Shown one piece after another: positions 8,202 through 17,524 of a DNA stretch of 64,000 nucleotides. The stretch lies in assembly GCF_001483135.1 (NCBI RefSeq), contig NZ_LNAL01000007.1:186001-250000 (forward strand), given 5' to 3'. The translations under genes were made by a program, and so were the position numbers. The DNA comes from Solirubrum puertoriconensis. Its GTDB lineage: Bacteria; Bacteroidota; Bacteroidia; Cytophagales; Hymenobacteraceae. The notes below the pieces were generated by a model. That model saw nothing but the letters and a program-made list of their open reading frames with translations, was not told where the DNA came from and did not search any database. Position 1 is the stretch's first letter. Each line of letters starts with the position of its first letter.

Positions 8202-9683
8202 ATGTCAGCACCCATCAAGCTCCGCACCCGTCACCTCAGCCTGCCTGCCGATACCGTCACGCCCGTAGGCTTGTACCTGCGCCTGCGCGACCAGTACCCC
8301 GGCTGCCTGCTGCTTGAAAGCTCTGATTACCACGCGCAGCAAAATGCTTTTTCGTATATCGCATTTGATGAGCTGGCCCGCTTTGAGCTGCGAGGCGCCG
8401 AGTTGCTGGAGCGTTTGCCAAACGGCGCCGAGGAGCGGAGCACCCTAGCCAACCCGCGCCACGAAGCGCTGGACCGCTTGCGCCAGTTTGCCCGTCGCTT
8501 TGAGGCACCTGCTGCTAACTTCCCCTTCATTACGGGTGGGTTGTTTGGTTACCTGGGCTACGGCGCGGCGCAGTACTGCGAGGATGTGCAGTTCGATGCT
8601 ACGAAGCCGGTGGCCGGTCCGCTGCCCGATGCGCGCTATGGCCTGTACCGCTACGTGTTGGCGCTTAACCATTACCGGCAGGAACTGCACATATTTGAGC
8701 ACACGCCGGCCGATAGTGAGCCCGGTGATGCGGCTTTGCAGCGCCTGCTAAGCGTGGTGCGCAGCCCCGTACGCCCCACTTTCGGCTTTGCTATGGAAGG
8801 GGAGGAGGAAACGAACCAAACCGACGACGAATTCCGCCGGGTGTTGGCCGCAGGTCAGCAGCACTGCCTGCGCGGCGATGTGTTCCAGATTGTGCTGTCG
8901 CGGCGCTTTGCCCAGCGTTTCCGCGGCGACGAGTTTCAGGTGTACCGCGCCTTGCGAGCCATCAACCCTTCGCCGTACTTGTTCTACTTCGACTACGGCC
9001 AGTACCGCCTGCTGGGCTCGTCGCCCGAGCCGCAACTGCGCGTGGAGGGGCGCGAAGCCAGCATTTTCCCGATTGCCGGTACGTTCCGCCGCACCGGGCA
9101 CGATGCCGAAGATGCTGCATTGGCGCAGAAGCTGGCCGACGACCCTAAGGAGAATGCCGAGCACGTAATGCTGGTTGACCTAGCCCGCAACGACCTAGCC
9201 CGCCACGGTCGCACCGTGGAGGTACGCCGCTTCCGCGAAATCCAGTACTACTCGCACGTAATCCATTTGGTGAGCCACGTGGCCGCTACCCTGGCCGATG
9301 GCACCGACCCGCTGCAAGTAGCGGCCGACACCTTCCCGGCGGGTACGCTCTCGGGCGCGCCCAAAGTGCGGGCCATGCAGCTGATTGATGAGCTGGAGCC
9401 CACGGCGCGTGGCTTGTACGGCGGCTGCATCGGGCACCTAGGACTGAACGGCGACTTCAACCACGCCATTTTCATCCGCTCGTTTGTGAGCGTGGGCCGC
9501 ACGCTTTACTTCCAGGCCGGGGCCGGGGTAGTGGCTAAGTCCGAAATCGAATCGGAACTGAACGAGGTGCACCACAAGTTGGCTGCGCTACGTCAGGCCC
9601 TCAAGCAAGCCGCCGCAGCCGGCGATGAAGTGCTGCCCGTGGAGCTTGGTGCTGCCGAGCCTAACGTTGCTACTATCCGCTAG
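8202..9683 (+). CDS. trpE: Anthranilate synthase component I
   Basis: Converts chorismate plus ammonia from TrpG to anthranilate, the first step of tryptophan synthesis. Seen: N-terminal Anth_synt_I domain with LLESSD near residue 37, matching the LLES segment that binds Trp for feedback inhibition in TrpE; C-terminal chorismate-binding domain with FQIVLSRRF, DPKENAEHVMLVDLARNDLAR and PAGTLSGAPKVRAM, all strong family signatures. 493 aa, usual length. First structural gene after the attenuator; trpG follows 42 bases later. Regulation is expected at two levels: attenuation and enzyme feedback. Confidence 0.97.
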   Translation: MSAPIKLRTRHLSLPADTVTPVGLYLRLRDQYPGCLLLESSDYHAQQNAFSYIAFDELARFELRGAELLERLPNGAEERSTLANPRHEALDRLRQFARRFEAPAANFPFITGGLFGYLGYGAAQYCEDVQFDATKPVAGPLPDARYGLYRYVLALNHYRQELHIFEHTPADSEPGDAALQRLLSVVRSPVRPTFGFAMEGEEETNQTDDEFRRVLAAGQQHCLRGDVFQIVLSRRFAQRFRGDEFQVYRALRAINPSPYLFYFDYGQYRLLGSSPEPQLRVEGREASIFPIAGTFRRTGHDAEDAALAQKLADDPKENAEHVMLVDLARNDLARHGRTVEVRRFREIQYYSHVIHLVSHVAATLADGTDPLQVAADTFPAGTLSGAPKVRAMQLIDELEPTARGLYGGCIGHLGLNGDFNHAIFIRSFVSVGRTLYFQAGAGVVAKSEIESELNEVHHKLAALRQALKQAAAAGDEVLPVELGAAEPNVATIR

Positions 9684-9725
9684 CCCTAGGTTGATAAACT
9701 GCCCACCTGTAGAAACTGCCGACCG

Positions 9726-10313
9726 ATGTCTATTCTCGTTTTCGACAACTACGATTCGTTTACCTACAACCTAGTGCAGGTGCTGCGCGAGCTAGGCTAC
9801 GGCGACCAGATTACCGTGCGCCGCAACGACCAGCTCGATTTGGCTGAAGTAGAGCAGTATGATGCGGTGCTGCTGTCGCCCGGCCCGGGCATTCCATCAG
9901 AAGCAGGGCTGATGCCTGAGCTGATTCGCCGCTACGCGCCCACCAAGCGCATTTTGGGTGTGTGCCTAGGTCATCAGGGCATTGCCGAAAGCTTCGGGGC
10001 AAGTCTGATTAACCTGAGCACCGTGCGCCACGGCGTGGCTACCGACGCTACCGTGGCCGTGCCCAACGAGCGGCTTTTCAACGGAATTCCTGAGCGCTTC
10101 CGGGTAGGGCGCTACCATTCGTGGGCCGTTAAACCCGATACTATGCCCGACTGCCTGGAGGCTACGGCTTTCGACGAAGAAGGCGAAATCATGGCGCTGC
10201 GCCACCGCGAGTACGACGTGCGCGGCGTGCAGTTCCACCCCGAGTCTATCCTGACAGAGCACGGTCACCGATTGCTGCAGAACTGGTTACACGACCTGCC
10301 GGCCGCCAAGTAA
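9726..10313 (+). CDS. trpG: Anthranilate synthase glutamine amidotransferase component
   Basis: Class I glutamine amidotransferase that releases ammonia from glutamine and delivers it to TrpE. The catalytic triad is visible: Cys80 in LGVCLGHQG, and His171/Glu173 in VQFHPESIL; the oxyanion segment LLSPGPGIP is at about 49-57. 195 aa, a stand-alone TrpG not fused to TrpE or TrpD. It sits between trpE and trpD, 42 bases from each. The same subunit can also serve folate synthesis (PabA role) in some bacteria; whether it does here cannot be seen. Confidence 0.97.
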   Translation: MSILVFDNYDSFTYNLVQVLRELGYGDQITVRRNDQLDLAEVEQYDAVLLSPGPGIPSEAGLMPELIRRYAPTKRILGVCLGHQGIAESFGASLINLSTVRHGVATDATVAVPNERLFNGIPERFRVGRYHSWAVKPDTMPDCLEATAFDEEGEIMALRHREYDVRGVQFHPESILTEHGHRLLQNWLHDLPAAK

Positions 10314-10355
10314 CCAATTCGCAAGCATCAACCGAGCCCACGCTCACCCGCATTT

Positions 10356-11348
10356 ATGAAACAACTGCTCACTGCCCTGTTCGAACACCACAACCTAAGC
10401 CGCACCGAGGCTCACGAGCTCATGCTGCGCCTAGGTCAGGGCGAGGTGAACGACGCCGAGGCCGCCGCGCTGCTTACCGTGTTCCGGATGCGCCCCATTA
10501 CAGTGCCCGAGCTGGCCGGCTTCCGCGACGCGCTGCTCGAGCTGTGCCGCGACCCGGAGCTGGGCACCCACGAGGTGCTCGATATTGTAGGCACTGGCGG
10601 CGACGGCAAAGAAACCCTGAACATCAGCACACTGGCCAGCTTTGTGGTGGCCGGCGCTGGGTATAGGGTGGTGAAGCACGGCAACTTCGGCGTATCGTCG
10701 TCGGTGGGGGCTTCCAACATTCTGGCCTACTTCGGCTACGACTTCGATTCGCCCACCGACCGGCTACGCCATCAACTGGACGCAGCCAACATCTGCTTTC
10801 TGCACGCGCCGGCGTTTCACCCGGCCATGCGCCGCATTGCCCCGGTTCGGCGCGACCTAGGCGTGCGCACCTTCTTTAATATGCTGGGGCCGCTCATCAA
10901 CCCTGCGCGCCCCACGGCGCAGCTGCTGGGCGTGTATAGCCTCGAGCTGCTGCGCCTGTACCAATACCTGCTGCAGGAAAGCGGCACCCGCTACGCCGTG
11001 GTGCATGCCCTCGATGGCTATGACGAACTCTCGCTTACCGGCGACGCTAAAATTGCTACCTCCGAAGAAGGCGAGCGGCTGCTGACCGCTACCGAACTAG
11101 GCCTACCCGTGTGCCGCACCGAAGACCTTGTAGGTGGCCGCTCCGTGGAAGGTTCGGCCCGCATCTTCCGCGATGTGCTCGATGGCAAAGGCACCCGCCC
11201 GCAGTGCGATGTGGTGGCCGCTAATGCCGCCCTAGGTATCACCTGCATCAACCCCAACATCAGCCTGCCCGATGCCTTAGATGCCGCTTACGAGTCGCTC
11301 GATTCGGGCCGGGCACGCCAAGCCTTCACCACCTTGCTGAACACCTAA
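10356..11348 (+). CDS. trpD: Anthranilate phosphoribosyltransferase
   Basis: Transfers phosphoribose from PRPP to anthranilate, step two of the pathway. Seen: the PRPP-binding glycine loop VGTGGDGKETLNIST, followed by VVKHGNFGVSSSVGASN and the conserved HAPAFHPAMRRIAPVRRDLGVRTFFNMLGPL block. 330 aa, normal. Fourth gene of the operon counting trpL; trpC follows after 100 bases, the widest gap in the operon. I saw no clear promoter or terminator in that gap. Confidence 0.96.
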   Translation: MKQLLTALFEHHNLSRTEAHELMLRLGQGEVNDAEAAALLTVFRMRPITVPELAGFRDALLELCRDPELGTHEVLDIVGTGGDGKETLNISTLASFVVAGAGYRVVKHGNFGVSSSVGASNILAYFGYDFDSPTDRLRHQLDAANICFLHAPAFHPAMRRIAPVRRDLGVRTFFNMLGPLINPARPTAQLLGVYSLELLRLYQYLLQESGTRYAVVHALDGYDELSLTGDAKIATSEEGERLLTATELGLPVCRTEDLVGGRSVEGSARIFRDVLDGKGTRPQCDVVAANAALGITCINPNISLPDALDAAYESLDSGRARQAFTTLLNT

Positions 11349-11448
11349 CCAAGGGGCAGCTTACTTCTGATTTTTCAACATTTCACATACGCCTTTCAGC
11401 GGCCGCCAGCACACCATAGGCACGAGCACGCAAGCCAAGGCAACCGAT

Positions 11449-12282
11449 ATGAGCACTACCATTTCGCCCCCCGATGTACTCGCCCGCATTGTGGCCCACA
11501 AACAGCAGGAGGTAGCCGAGCGCCGCAGCCTGGTGCCCACCACGCTGCTCGAGCGCAGCCAGTACTTCAACTCGCCTACGTTGTCGTTGCTGGGCTACTT
11601 GCGCCGGCCCGAGCTCAGCGGCATCATTGCCGAGTTCAAGCGCCGCTCGCCCTCAAAAGGCTGGATCAACGAGTTTGCGAAGGTGGAGCGCACCACCTTG
11701 GGCTACATGCAGGCCGGGGCGTCGGCGCTGTCAATCCTCACCGATACCGAGTTCTTCGGCGGCAAAAACGAGGATTTGGCCACGGCCCGCAAGTTCAACT
11801 TGTGCCCCATCCTGCGCAAGGACTTTGTTATCGACGAATATCAGCTGCTGGAAGCACGCAGCATTGGCGCCGATGCCGTGCTGCTGATTGCCAGCGTGCT
11901 CGAGCCTACCGAGGTACGTCGCCTAGGTCTGTTTGCTAAGGACATAGGGCTGGAGGTGCTGCTCGAAGTTCACGACCGCGAAGAGCTGCTGCGCACCCTC
12001 GATGTAGCCATTGATGCTGTGGACCTGGTAGGCGTGAACAACCGCGACCTGCGCGACTTTTCGGTGAACATCGACCGCTCGTTGGAACTGGCCCAGTTGC
12101 TGCCCGCTCGCCTAGGTCGGGTAGCCGAAAGCGGCCTGCGCACTGCGGCCGACATTCAAGTGCTGCGACAAGCAGGTTTCGATGGCTTCCTGATCGGCGA
12201 AACCTTCATGCGAAACAGCCGCCCCGAAAAGGCCTGCGCCGCGCTTATTCAGCAACTGCGCGAACTGCAAGCCGTGCGCTAA
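11449..12282 (+). CDS. trpC: Indole-3-glycerol phosphate synthase
   Basis: Decarboxylates and closes the ring of carboxyphenylamino-deoxyribulose phosphate to give indole-3-glycerol phosphate. TIM barrel with IAEFKRRSPSKGWIN (catalytic and phosphate-binding Lys/Glu region), LRKDFVIDEYQLLEARSIGADAVLLI, LVGVNNRDLRDFSV and AESGLRT, all TrpC signatures. 277 aa, monofunctional (not fused to TrpF, unlike enterobacteria). trpF starts 14 bases later. Confidence 0.96.
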   Translation: MSTTISPPDVLARIVAHKQQEVAERRSLVPTTLLERSQYFNSPTLSLLGYLRRPELSGIIAEFKRRSPSKGWINEFAKVERTTLGYMQAGASALSILTDTEFFGGKNEDLATARKFNLCPILRKDFVIDEYQLLEARSIGADAVLLIASVLEPTEVRRLGLFAKDIGLEVLLEVHDREELLRTLDVAIDAVDLVGVNNRDLRDFSVNIDRSLELAQLLPARLGRVAESGLRTAADIQVLRQAGFDGFLIGETFMRNSRPEKACAALIQQLRELQAVR

Positions 12283-12296
12283 CTGTTGCCGAGGCC

Positions 12297-12989
12297 ATGA
12301 CTGCTGCACACTCGTTGCTGACCACTGCACTGCCTACCGCATCGGCTAACCGGCCGCGGGTGAAGGTTTGTGGCCTGAAGTACCCCGACAACGTGGCCCA
12401 AGTGGCCGCGCAAGAGGTGGATATGCTGGGCTTCATCTTCGCCCCAAAGTCGCCGCGCTATGCGCTGGATACCCTGGATGCCGCCCAAATGCGCAGCCTG
12501 CCGGTTACCAAAGTAGGAGTGTTCGTGAACGAGCGTACAGCCATAATTCGGCGCATTGCTTTGCACTTCGGCCTCAGTGCCGTGCAGCTCCACGGACACG
12601 AAACGCCCGCCGAGTGCGCCGAGCTAGCCGCCGCTGGCTTGGCGGTAATCAAAGCATTTGGAGTAGGGGAGTCGTTCGATTTCAACCAGCTTGAGGCCTA
12701 CGTACCCCACTGCAGCTTGTTTGTGTTTGATACCGCCGGGCCGGCTGCCGGCGGCAACGGCGTAGCCTTCAATTGGGAACTGCTGCGTCGCTACCACCTG
12801 CCCACGCCCTACCTGCTGGCCGGCGGCCTAGGGCCCGACAACGCTGCCGAAGCCGGGGCGTTAACCTTGCCCGGTTTAGTTGGTTTCGACCTCAACAGCA
12901 AGCTCGAGCAAGCACCCGGCCTCAAGAACATTGCCTTGCTCCGCGAAACGCTGGCTCAGCTACGGCTGGCAGCATCTACCACTCGCTAA
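12297..12989 (+). CDS. trpF: Phosphoribosylanthranilate isomerase
   Basis: Isomerises phosphoribosylanthranilate to the ribulose form. Seen: [13 protein letters not shown] at about residue 21 (catalytic Cys of TrpF), [27 protein letters not shown] with the catalytic Asp, [10 protein letters not shown] and [10 protein letters not shown]. The usual end motif is VDVNSGVE, here FDLNSKLE. 230 aa; the first about 20 residues are an extension beyond the domain and the true start could be slightly downstream, but ATG 12297 fits the 14-base operon spacing. trpB follows after 14 bases. Confidence 0.95.
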   Translation: MTAAHSLLTTALPTASANRPRVKVCGLKYPDNVAQVAAQEVDMLGFIFAPKSPRYALDTLDAAQMRSLPVTKVGVFVNERTAIIRRIALHFGLSAVQLHGHETPAECAELAAAGLAVIKAFGVGESFDFNQLEAYVPHCSLFVFDTAGPAAGGNGVAFNWELLRRYHLPTPYLLAGGLGPDNAAEAGALTLPGLVGFDLNSKLEQAPGLKNIALLRETLAQLRLAASTTR

Positions 12990-13003
12990 CACCACACCGA
13001 TCT

Positions 13004-14188
13004 ATGTCCTTTCAACCCACTGCCCGCGGCTACTACGGCCAGTTTGGTGGCGCTTTCATTCCGGAAATGCTCTACCCCAACGTGGAGGAGCTGCGCGAGC
13101 AATACCTAAGCATTCTGGCTGATCCGGGCTTTCAAGAGGAGTACCAGCAGCTGCTGCGCGACTACGTTGGTCGGCCCACGCCGCTGTTCCGGGCCAAGCG
13201 CTTGTCGGAGCGCTACGGAGCTACCATTTACCTGAAGCGCGAGGACCTGTGCCACACCGGCGCCCACAAGGTGAACAACACCGTGGGACAGATTTTGCTG
13301 GCCGAGCGCCTAGGTAAAAAGCGCATCATCGCCGAAACAGGTGCTGGCCAGCACGGCGTAGCTACCGCTACGGTGTGTGCGTTGCGCGGGCTGGAGTGCA
13401 TTGTATACATGGGTGCCGTTGATATGGAGCGGCAGAAGCCCAACGTGGCCCGCATGCGCATGCTGGGGGCTGAAGTTCGGCCCGCCACCAGCGGCAGCAA
13501 AACGCTGAAGGACGCCACCAACGAAGCCATTCGCGACTGGATTTCGAACCCCACCGACACGCACTACATCATCGGCTCGGTGGTGGGCCCGCACCCGTAC
13601 CCCGATTTGGTAGCGCGGTTGCAGTCGGTGATTAGCGAAGAAATCCGGAAGCAGCTGCTCGAGCAAGCCGGCCGCGAACTGCCCAACTACGTGGTAGCCT
13701 GCGTGGGCGGTGGCTCAAATGCGGCCGGCGCGTTTTACCACTTCCTCGACGAGCCCAGCGTGCAGCTGGTGGCCGTAGAAGCTGCTGGCCACGGCGTGCA
13801 CACCGATAAATCGGCCGCTACTTCGGTGCTGGGTCGGCCGGGCATTATTCACGGCAGCCGCACGCTGCTGATGCAGGACGAGCACGGGCAGATTACCGAG
13901 CCGCACTCCATTTCGGCTGGCCTCGATTACCCCGGTATTGGGCCGTTGCACGCCTTTTTGGCCGATTCGGGCCGCGCCAAGTTTGTGGCCGTTACCGATG
14001 AAGATGCCCTGCAAGCTGCGCAGCTCTGCAGCCGCCTCGAAGGCATCATTCCGGCCCTCGAAACCGCGCACGCCTTCTCGGCGCTCGATCAGCTTGAGTT
14101 GAAACCTACTGATGTGGTGGTGCTAAACCTCTCGGGCCGCGGCGACAAGGACCTCGAGACCTACTTGCGCGAGCTGCACTTAGCCTAG
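13004..14188 (+). CDS. trpB: Tryptophan synthase beta chain
   Basis: PLP enzyme joining indole and serine to make tryptophan. Seen: start [21 protein letters not shown], typical TrpB; PLP lysine in [24 protein letters not shown]; and the phosphate-binding GGGSNA motif. 394 aa. The frame is open back to 12773 but that stretch overlaps trpF in another frame, so ATG 13004 is the start. Forms the alpha2-beta2 complex with TrpA encoded 46 bases downstream. Confidence 0.97.
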   Translation: MSFQPTARGYYGQFGGAFIPEMLYPNVEELREQYLSILADPGFQEEYQQLLRDYVGRPTPLFRAKRLSERYGATIYLKREDLCHTGAHKVNNTVGQILLAERLGKKRIIAETGAGQHGVATATVCALRGLECIVYMGAVDMERQKPNVARMRMLGAEVRPATSGSKTLKDATNEAIRDWISNPTDTHYIIGSVVGPHPYPDLVARLQSVISEEIRKQLLEQAGRELPNYVVACVGGGSNAAGAFYHFLDEPSVQLVAVEAAGHGVHTDKSAATSVLGRPGIIHGSRTLLMQDEHGQITEPHSISAGLDYPGIGPLHAFLADSGRAKFVAVTDEDALQAAQLCSRLEGIIPALETAHAFSALDQLELKPTDVVVLNLSGRGDKDLETYLRELHLA

Positions 14189-14234
14189 TACATGCGCACT
14201 GCCGCGCCAACCCTCAACTCAACAATCAGGCACC

Positions 14235-15047
14235 GTGCAAACCGCAACTCAGCCCGATAACGTGGTTCAGACCAACCGCTTCGCCGACCTCTTCGCCCGC
14301 AAGCCGCAGGGGCTGCTCAACCTCTACATCACGGCTGGCTACCCCGGCCTCCACGACACCGTACCGCTGCTGCGCACCTTGGCCGAGGCCGGTGCCGACA
14401 TCCTCGAAATCGGCGTGCCGTTTTCCGACCCCTTGGCCGATGGGCCGGTAATTCAGCAAACCAGCACCGTGGCTTTGCGCAACGGCATGACGTTGCGCCG
14501 CCTGCTCGATGAGCTGCAGGGCGTGCGGCAGTACTTGCCCAATACGCCGATGCTGCTGATGGGCTACCTAAACCCCGTGATGCAGCTGGGCATGGAGGAA
14601 TTCTGCCGCCGGGCCTCGGAAGCCGGTATTGATGGCGTGATTCTGCCCGACTTGCCCGCCGAGGAGTACGCCGATTTCTACCAGGAAACCTTCCGCCGCT
14701 ATAACCTGCGCAAAGTGTTCCTCATCACGCCGCAAACCTCGGAAGCGCGCATCCGTCGCCTCGACGAGCTGACCGATGCGTTTCTGTACCTAGTGTCGGG
14801 CCCAGGCCTGACGGGCGGCAACCAAACTGCCGATACCAGTGCGCAGGAAACTTACCTGCGCCGCATTGCCCAGATGAACTTGCGCAACCCGCGCCTAGTA
14901 GGCTTTGGCATTGCCGATCGGGCCTCGTTCAATCAGGCTTGCCAGCACGCCAACGGCGCCATCATCGGCTCGGCTTTGCTGCGCGCCATCGAAGGCGCCG
15001 ACGACCCGCACGCCGCCGCTCGCCAATTTGTGCAAAGCATCCGCTAG
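14235..15047 (+). CDS. trpA: Tryptophan synthase alpha chain
   Basis: Cleaves indole-3-glycerol phosphate to indole and glyceraldehyde 3-phosphate and channels indole to TrpB. Seen: LYITAGYPG, ILEIGVPFSDPLADGPVIQ (catalytic Glu), GVILPDLPAEE (catalytic Asp), FLITPQTS, YLVSGPGLTG and GFGIAD. 270 aa. The start appears to be GTG at 14235; no ATG lies before the conserved N-terminal region. 46 bases after trpB. Confidence 0.95.
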   Translation: MQTATQPDNVVQTNRFADLFARKPQGLLNLYITAGYPGLHDTVPLLRTLAEAGADILEIGVPFSDPLADGPVIQQTSTVALRNGMTLRRLLDELQGVRQYLPNTPMLLMGYLNPVMQLGMEEFCRRASEAGIDGVILPDLPAEEYADFYQETFRRYNLRKVFLITPQTSEARIRRLDELTDAFLYLVSGPGLTGGNQTADTSAQETYLRRIAQMNLRNPRLVGFGIADRASFNQACQHANGAIIGSALLRAIEGADDPHAAARQFVQSIR

Positions 15048-15115
15048 TACCTAGGCAGGGGCCAACGGGCTTCTACAATCACCTGAAACTTTCCCCAGAC
15101 CCACATCAGCGGTCC

Positions 15116-16144
15116 ATGATAATTCACCTCGACCCCCAGCTTACGTTTGCTGCACAAGAAGCCTTGGTTGCCGAACTGCGCCAGCTGCGTTTCAAAGTCA
15201 CTCCGGTTCATACACAGCGCGCGGCTTACCTCGTGGCCCTAGGTCCGCAAGACGTTGACCTCCGCCGCATTGCCTCCCTGCCCGGCGTGCGCGACGTTCA
15301 TCGCGTATCCGACGACTACAAGCTCGTGTCGCGCAAGTGGCGCGTGCACCCCACCGTGCTCGACCTCGGCGACGGTATTCACCTAGGCGAAGGTTCGCTG
15401 AGCATCGTGGCTGGCCCCTGCAGCATCGAGAACGAAGCCCAAATGGAGGCCGTGATGCAGCACCTCGTGCAAAGCGGGGTGCGCCTGATGCGCGGCGGAG
15501 TGTTTAAGCCCCGTTCGTCGCCGTACTCGTTCCGCGGCTTGGGCCTCGCCGGCCTGCGCGACTTCTACCGTTTGGCCCGCCAGCACGGCTTGCGCATCGT
15601 AACGGAGGTAATGCAGGTGTCGCAGGTAGAGGAGATGTACGACTACGTCGACGTGTTCCAGGTAGGCGCGCGCAACACCCAGAACTTCAACCTGCTCGAT
15701 GCCCTAGGTGGCGTCGACAAGCCCGTGCTCCTAAAGCGCGGCGTATCAGGCACCATTGAGGAGTTGCTGCATTCGGCCGAATACATTTTCTCGGGTGGCA
15801 ACGAGCACATCATTTTGTGCGAGCGGGGCATTCGCACGTTCGAAACGGCCTCGCGCAACACGCTCGATCTGAACGCGGTGCCCATCCTGAAAGAGAAAAC
15901 CCACCTGCCGGTGTTCGTCGACCCTTCGCACGGCATTGGGTTGCGCGAGCACGTGGCCCCGCTGGCTTTGGCCGGCATCATGGCCGGTGCCGATGGCATT
16001 TTGTACGAAACCGCGCCGGTGCCCGAGCGCGCCGCTTCGGATGGCCAACAAACCCTCGATTTCGACGAATCGGCCAGGCTGGTGGAGGCCATGCGCCGCA
16101 CCTATGCGCTGCGCCAAGAGCTGATAGAGCGCGAGCTAGTGTAG
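15116..16144 (+). CDS. aroF: 3-deoxy-7-phosphoheptulonate (DAHP) synthase, type I-beta with ferredoxin-like domain
   Basis: Condenses phosphoenolpyruvate and erythrose 4-phosphate, the entry step to the shikimate pathway, feeding chorismate to TrpE. Seen: an N-terminal ferredoxin-like regulatory domain of about 75 residues, then the catalytic barrel with VAGPCSIE, RGGVFKPRSSPYSFRGLG, VGARNTQNFNLL, LLKRG, CERGIRTFE and FVDPSHGIG. The arrangement matches the Thermotoga-type enzyme, in which the N-terminal domain mediates Phe/Tyr feedback inhibition. 342 aa from ATG 15116; the upstream open frame overlaps trpA. It starts 68 bases after trpA and is probably the last gene of the trp transcript, before the terminator at 16169. 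No chorismate mutase domain seen. Confidence 0.93.
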   Translation: MIIHLDPQLTFAAQEALVAELRQLRFKVTPVHTQRAAYLVALGPQDVDLRRIASLPGVRDVHRVSDDYKLVSRKWRVHPTVLDLGDGIHLGEGSLSIVAGPCSIENEAQMEAVMQHLVQSGVRLMRGGVFKPRSSPYSFRGLGLAGLRDFYRLARQHGLRIVTEVMQVSQVEEMYDYVDVFQVGARNTQNFNLLDALGGVDKPVLLKRGVSGTIEELLHSAEYIFSGGNEHIILCERGIRTFETASRNTLDLNAVPILKEKTHLPVFVDPSHGIGLREHVAPLALAGIMAGADGILYETAPVPERAASDGQQTLDFDESARLVEAMRRTYALRQELIERELV

Positions 16145-16168
16145 CACCGCCGCCGCAAACAATGCAAA

Positions 16169-16209
16169 AAGGGCCGGGTTGAGGTTGGAAATAGCCTCAT
16201 CCGGCCCTT
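16169..16209 (+). terminator. Terminator of the trp-aroF operon
   Basis: Stem of nine bases AAGGGCCGG/CCGGCCCTT (16169-16177 with 16201-16209) with an inner pairing GAGG/CCTC. It ends only ten bases before the ATG of the following regulator gene, which is unusually tight. Confidence 0.75.
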
Positions 16210-16219
16210 CCTTCGTTTT

Positions 16220-17464
16220 ATGTTGTTTGAGTTCAGCCTGTACAGCTCGCTGCTGCTGCCGTTTTTTGTGCAGGGCATCGTTTTCGGGGTGCTGCTGCTA
16301 GTGCGTAGCTGGCGCCTCGAAGAGCCCGCCGACCGTTGGCTCGGGCTACTGATTTTGCTCTACACGGCCAACGTGGCGCAATGGATGTTGGGTTTTGCCG
16401 GCTGGTACGACTCGCACGACGCCTACTCCACGTTTATGTTCTACTTCCCGTTTTCCTTCTACCTAGGAGCGGGGCCGTTGTTCTACTTCTACTTCCGCAG
16501 CCTTACCAACCAGCAGTTTCGGCTGAGCAGGCGACACCTGTGGCACTTTGCACCTGCGGCAGCCTACTTGGCCTGGTATGGGGTATGCTTTGCGGTTGAT
16601 GTGCTCGTGCGGCACCGTTGGTTGGGGCAGCCGCTGCCCGAACATTACGGCACCAAGGTCGCGCTCATCAGCATACTGGCGGTGCACGATGTGGCTAGCC
16701 TGCTCAACTATATTTCCCTAGGTGCCTACGGGTACCTTGCGCTCCGAGAGTTCCGGCAGTACACCCGCTACCTCAACGATAACTTTTCCGATACCGAGCG
16801 GCGTCGCTTTCGGTGGCTGCGGCATGCGCTGGTGGCGGTGCTGGTTGGTACGGTAGTTTCTGTGGCTTTTTCGTTGGTTGATTTCGGCGCGGGGCTGTCC
16901 TACGTGCAGTTCTGGTACGGCTACCTGTTTACGGGCCTCATCATTTACTACCTCAGCATTGGCGGCTGGCAGGCGCAGCACCAGTGGCGCGTTCCGTTGC
17001 ACTTCGAGCCGCAGCCAGTGGGGTATGCCCCGGAAGTAACCGAGCCAGTAGAAGAGAAGCCGGTCGAACCCAAGACCGACGCCCCAACCGCCGAGCAGCT
17101 GCGCTGGGCCGAGCGCCTCGAGCAACTCATGCTTACCGAGCGGCCTTACCTCGAGCCCGATCTTTCGCTCGCCGACCTAGCTGCCCGGCTGCAAACCAAC
17201 ACCACCACACTGTCGAAGGTCATCAACTCGGGCTTCGGGCAGAACTTCAACGACTTCGTGAACACCTACCGGGTAGGGGAGGCCGAGCGGCTGCTTGCCG
17301 ACCCAAAGCACCAGCATTACACCCTGGTGGGCATTGCTTTAGAGTCGGGCTTCAACTCCAAGTCAACGTTCAATAGAGTGTTCAAGAAGCTCAAGGGCGA
17401 GACACCGAGCGAAGCGGCTGTACGGCTCAAATCACAAATTGAGTCGTCCCGAATCATAACCTAA
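16220..17464 (+). CDS. Membrane-anchored AraC-family transcriptional regulator
   Basis: Seen: six to seven hydrophobic segments in the first about 255 residues (for example FVQGIVFGVLLLV, FPFSFYLGAGPLFYFYF and YLFTGLIIYYLSIGG), a Pro/Glu-rich linker at about 265-290, then a C-terminal AraC-type double helix-turn-helix (LAARLQTNTTTLSKVINSGFGQNFNDF..., ALESGFNSKSTFNRVFKKLKGETPSEA). This 7TM-AraC design is common in Bacteroidota and suggests sensing at the membrane coupled to DNA binding; ligand and targets are unknown. 414 aa. ATG 16220 lies ten bases after the trp terminator, leaving no room for a usual ribosome site, so translation may be weak or leaderless-like, or the promoter lies upstream of the hairpin. 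Confidence 0.85.
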   Translation: MLFEFSLYSSLLLPFFVQGIVFGVLLLVRSWRLEEPADRWLGLLILLYTANVAQWMLGFAGWYDSHDAYSTFMFYFPFSFYLGAGPLFYFYFRSLTNQQFRLSRRHLWHFAPAAAYLAWYGVCFAVDVLVRHRWLGQPLPEHYGTKVALISILAVHDVASLLNYISLGAYGYLALREFRQYTRYLNDNFSDTERRRFRWLRHALVAVLVGTVVSVAFSLVDFGAGLSYVQFWYGYLFTGLIIYYLSIGGWQAQHQWRVPLHFEPQPVGYAPEVTEPVEEKPVEPKTDAPTAEQLRWAERLEQLMLTERPYLEPDLSLADLAARLQTNTTTLSKVINSGFGQNFNDFVNTYRVGEAERLLADPKHQHYTLVGIALESGFNSKSTFNRVFKKLKGETPSEAAVRLKSQIESSRIIT

Positions 17465-17524
17465 AGCGCTTCCGAAAGGCAGCAAAGGCAGTTTTGGGCT
17501 GTTCAATTAACCCACTGCTGCACC

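Noticed and set aside
12773-13003. N-terminal extension of trpB frame
   Set aside because: Overlaps trpF in another frame, lacks TrpB similarity; ATG 13004 gives the usual start.
14939-15115. Extension of the DAHP synthase frame
   Set aside because: Arg-rich stretch overlapping trpA, not conserved; start placed at 15116.
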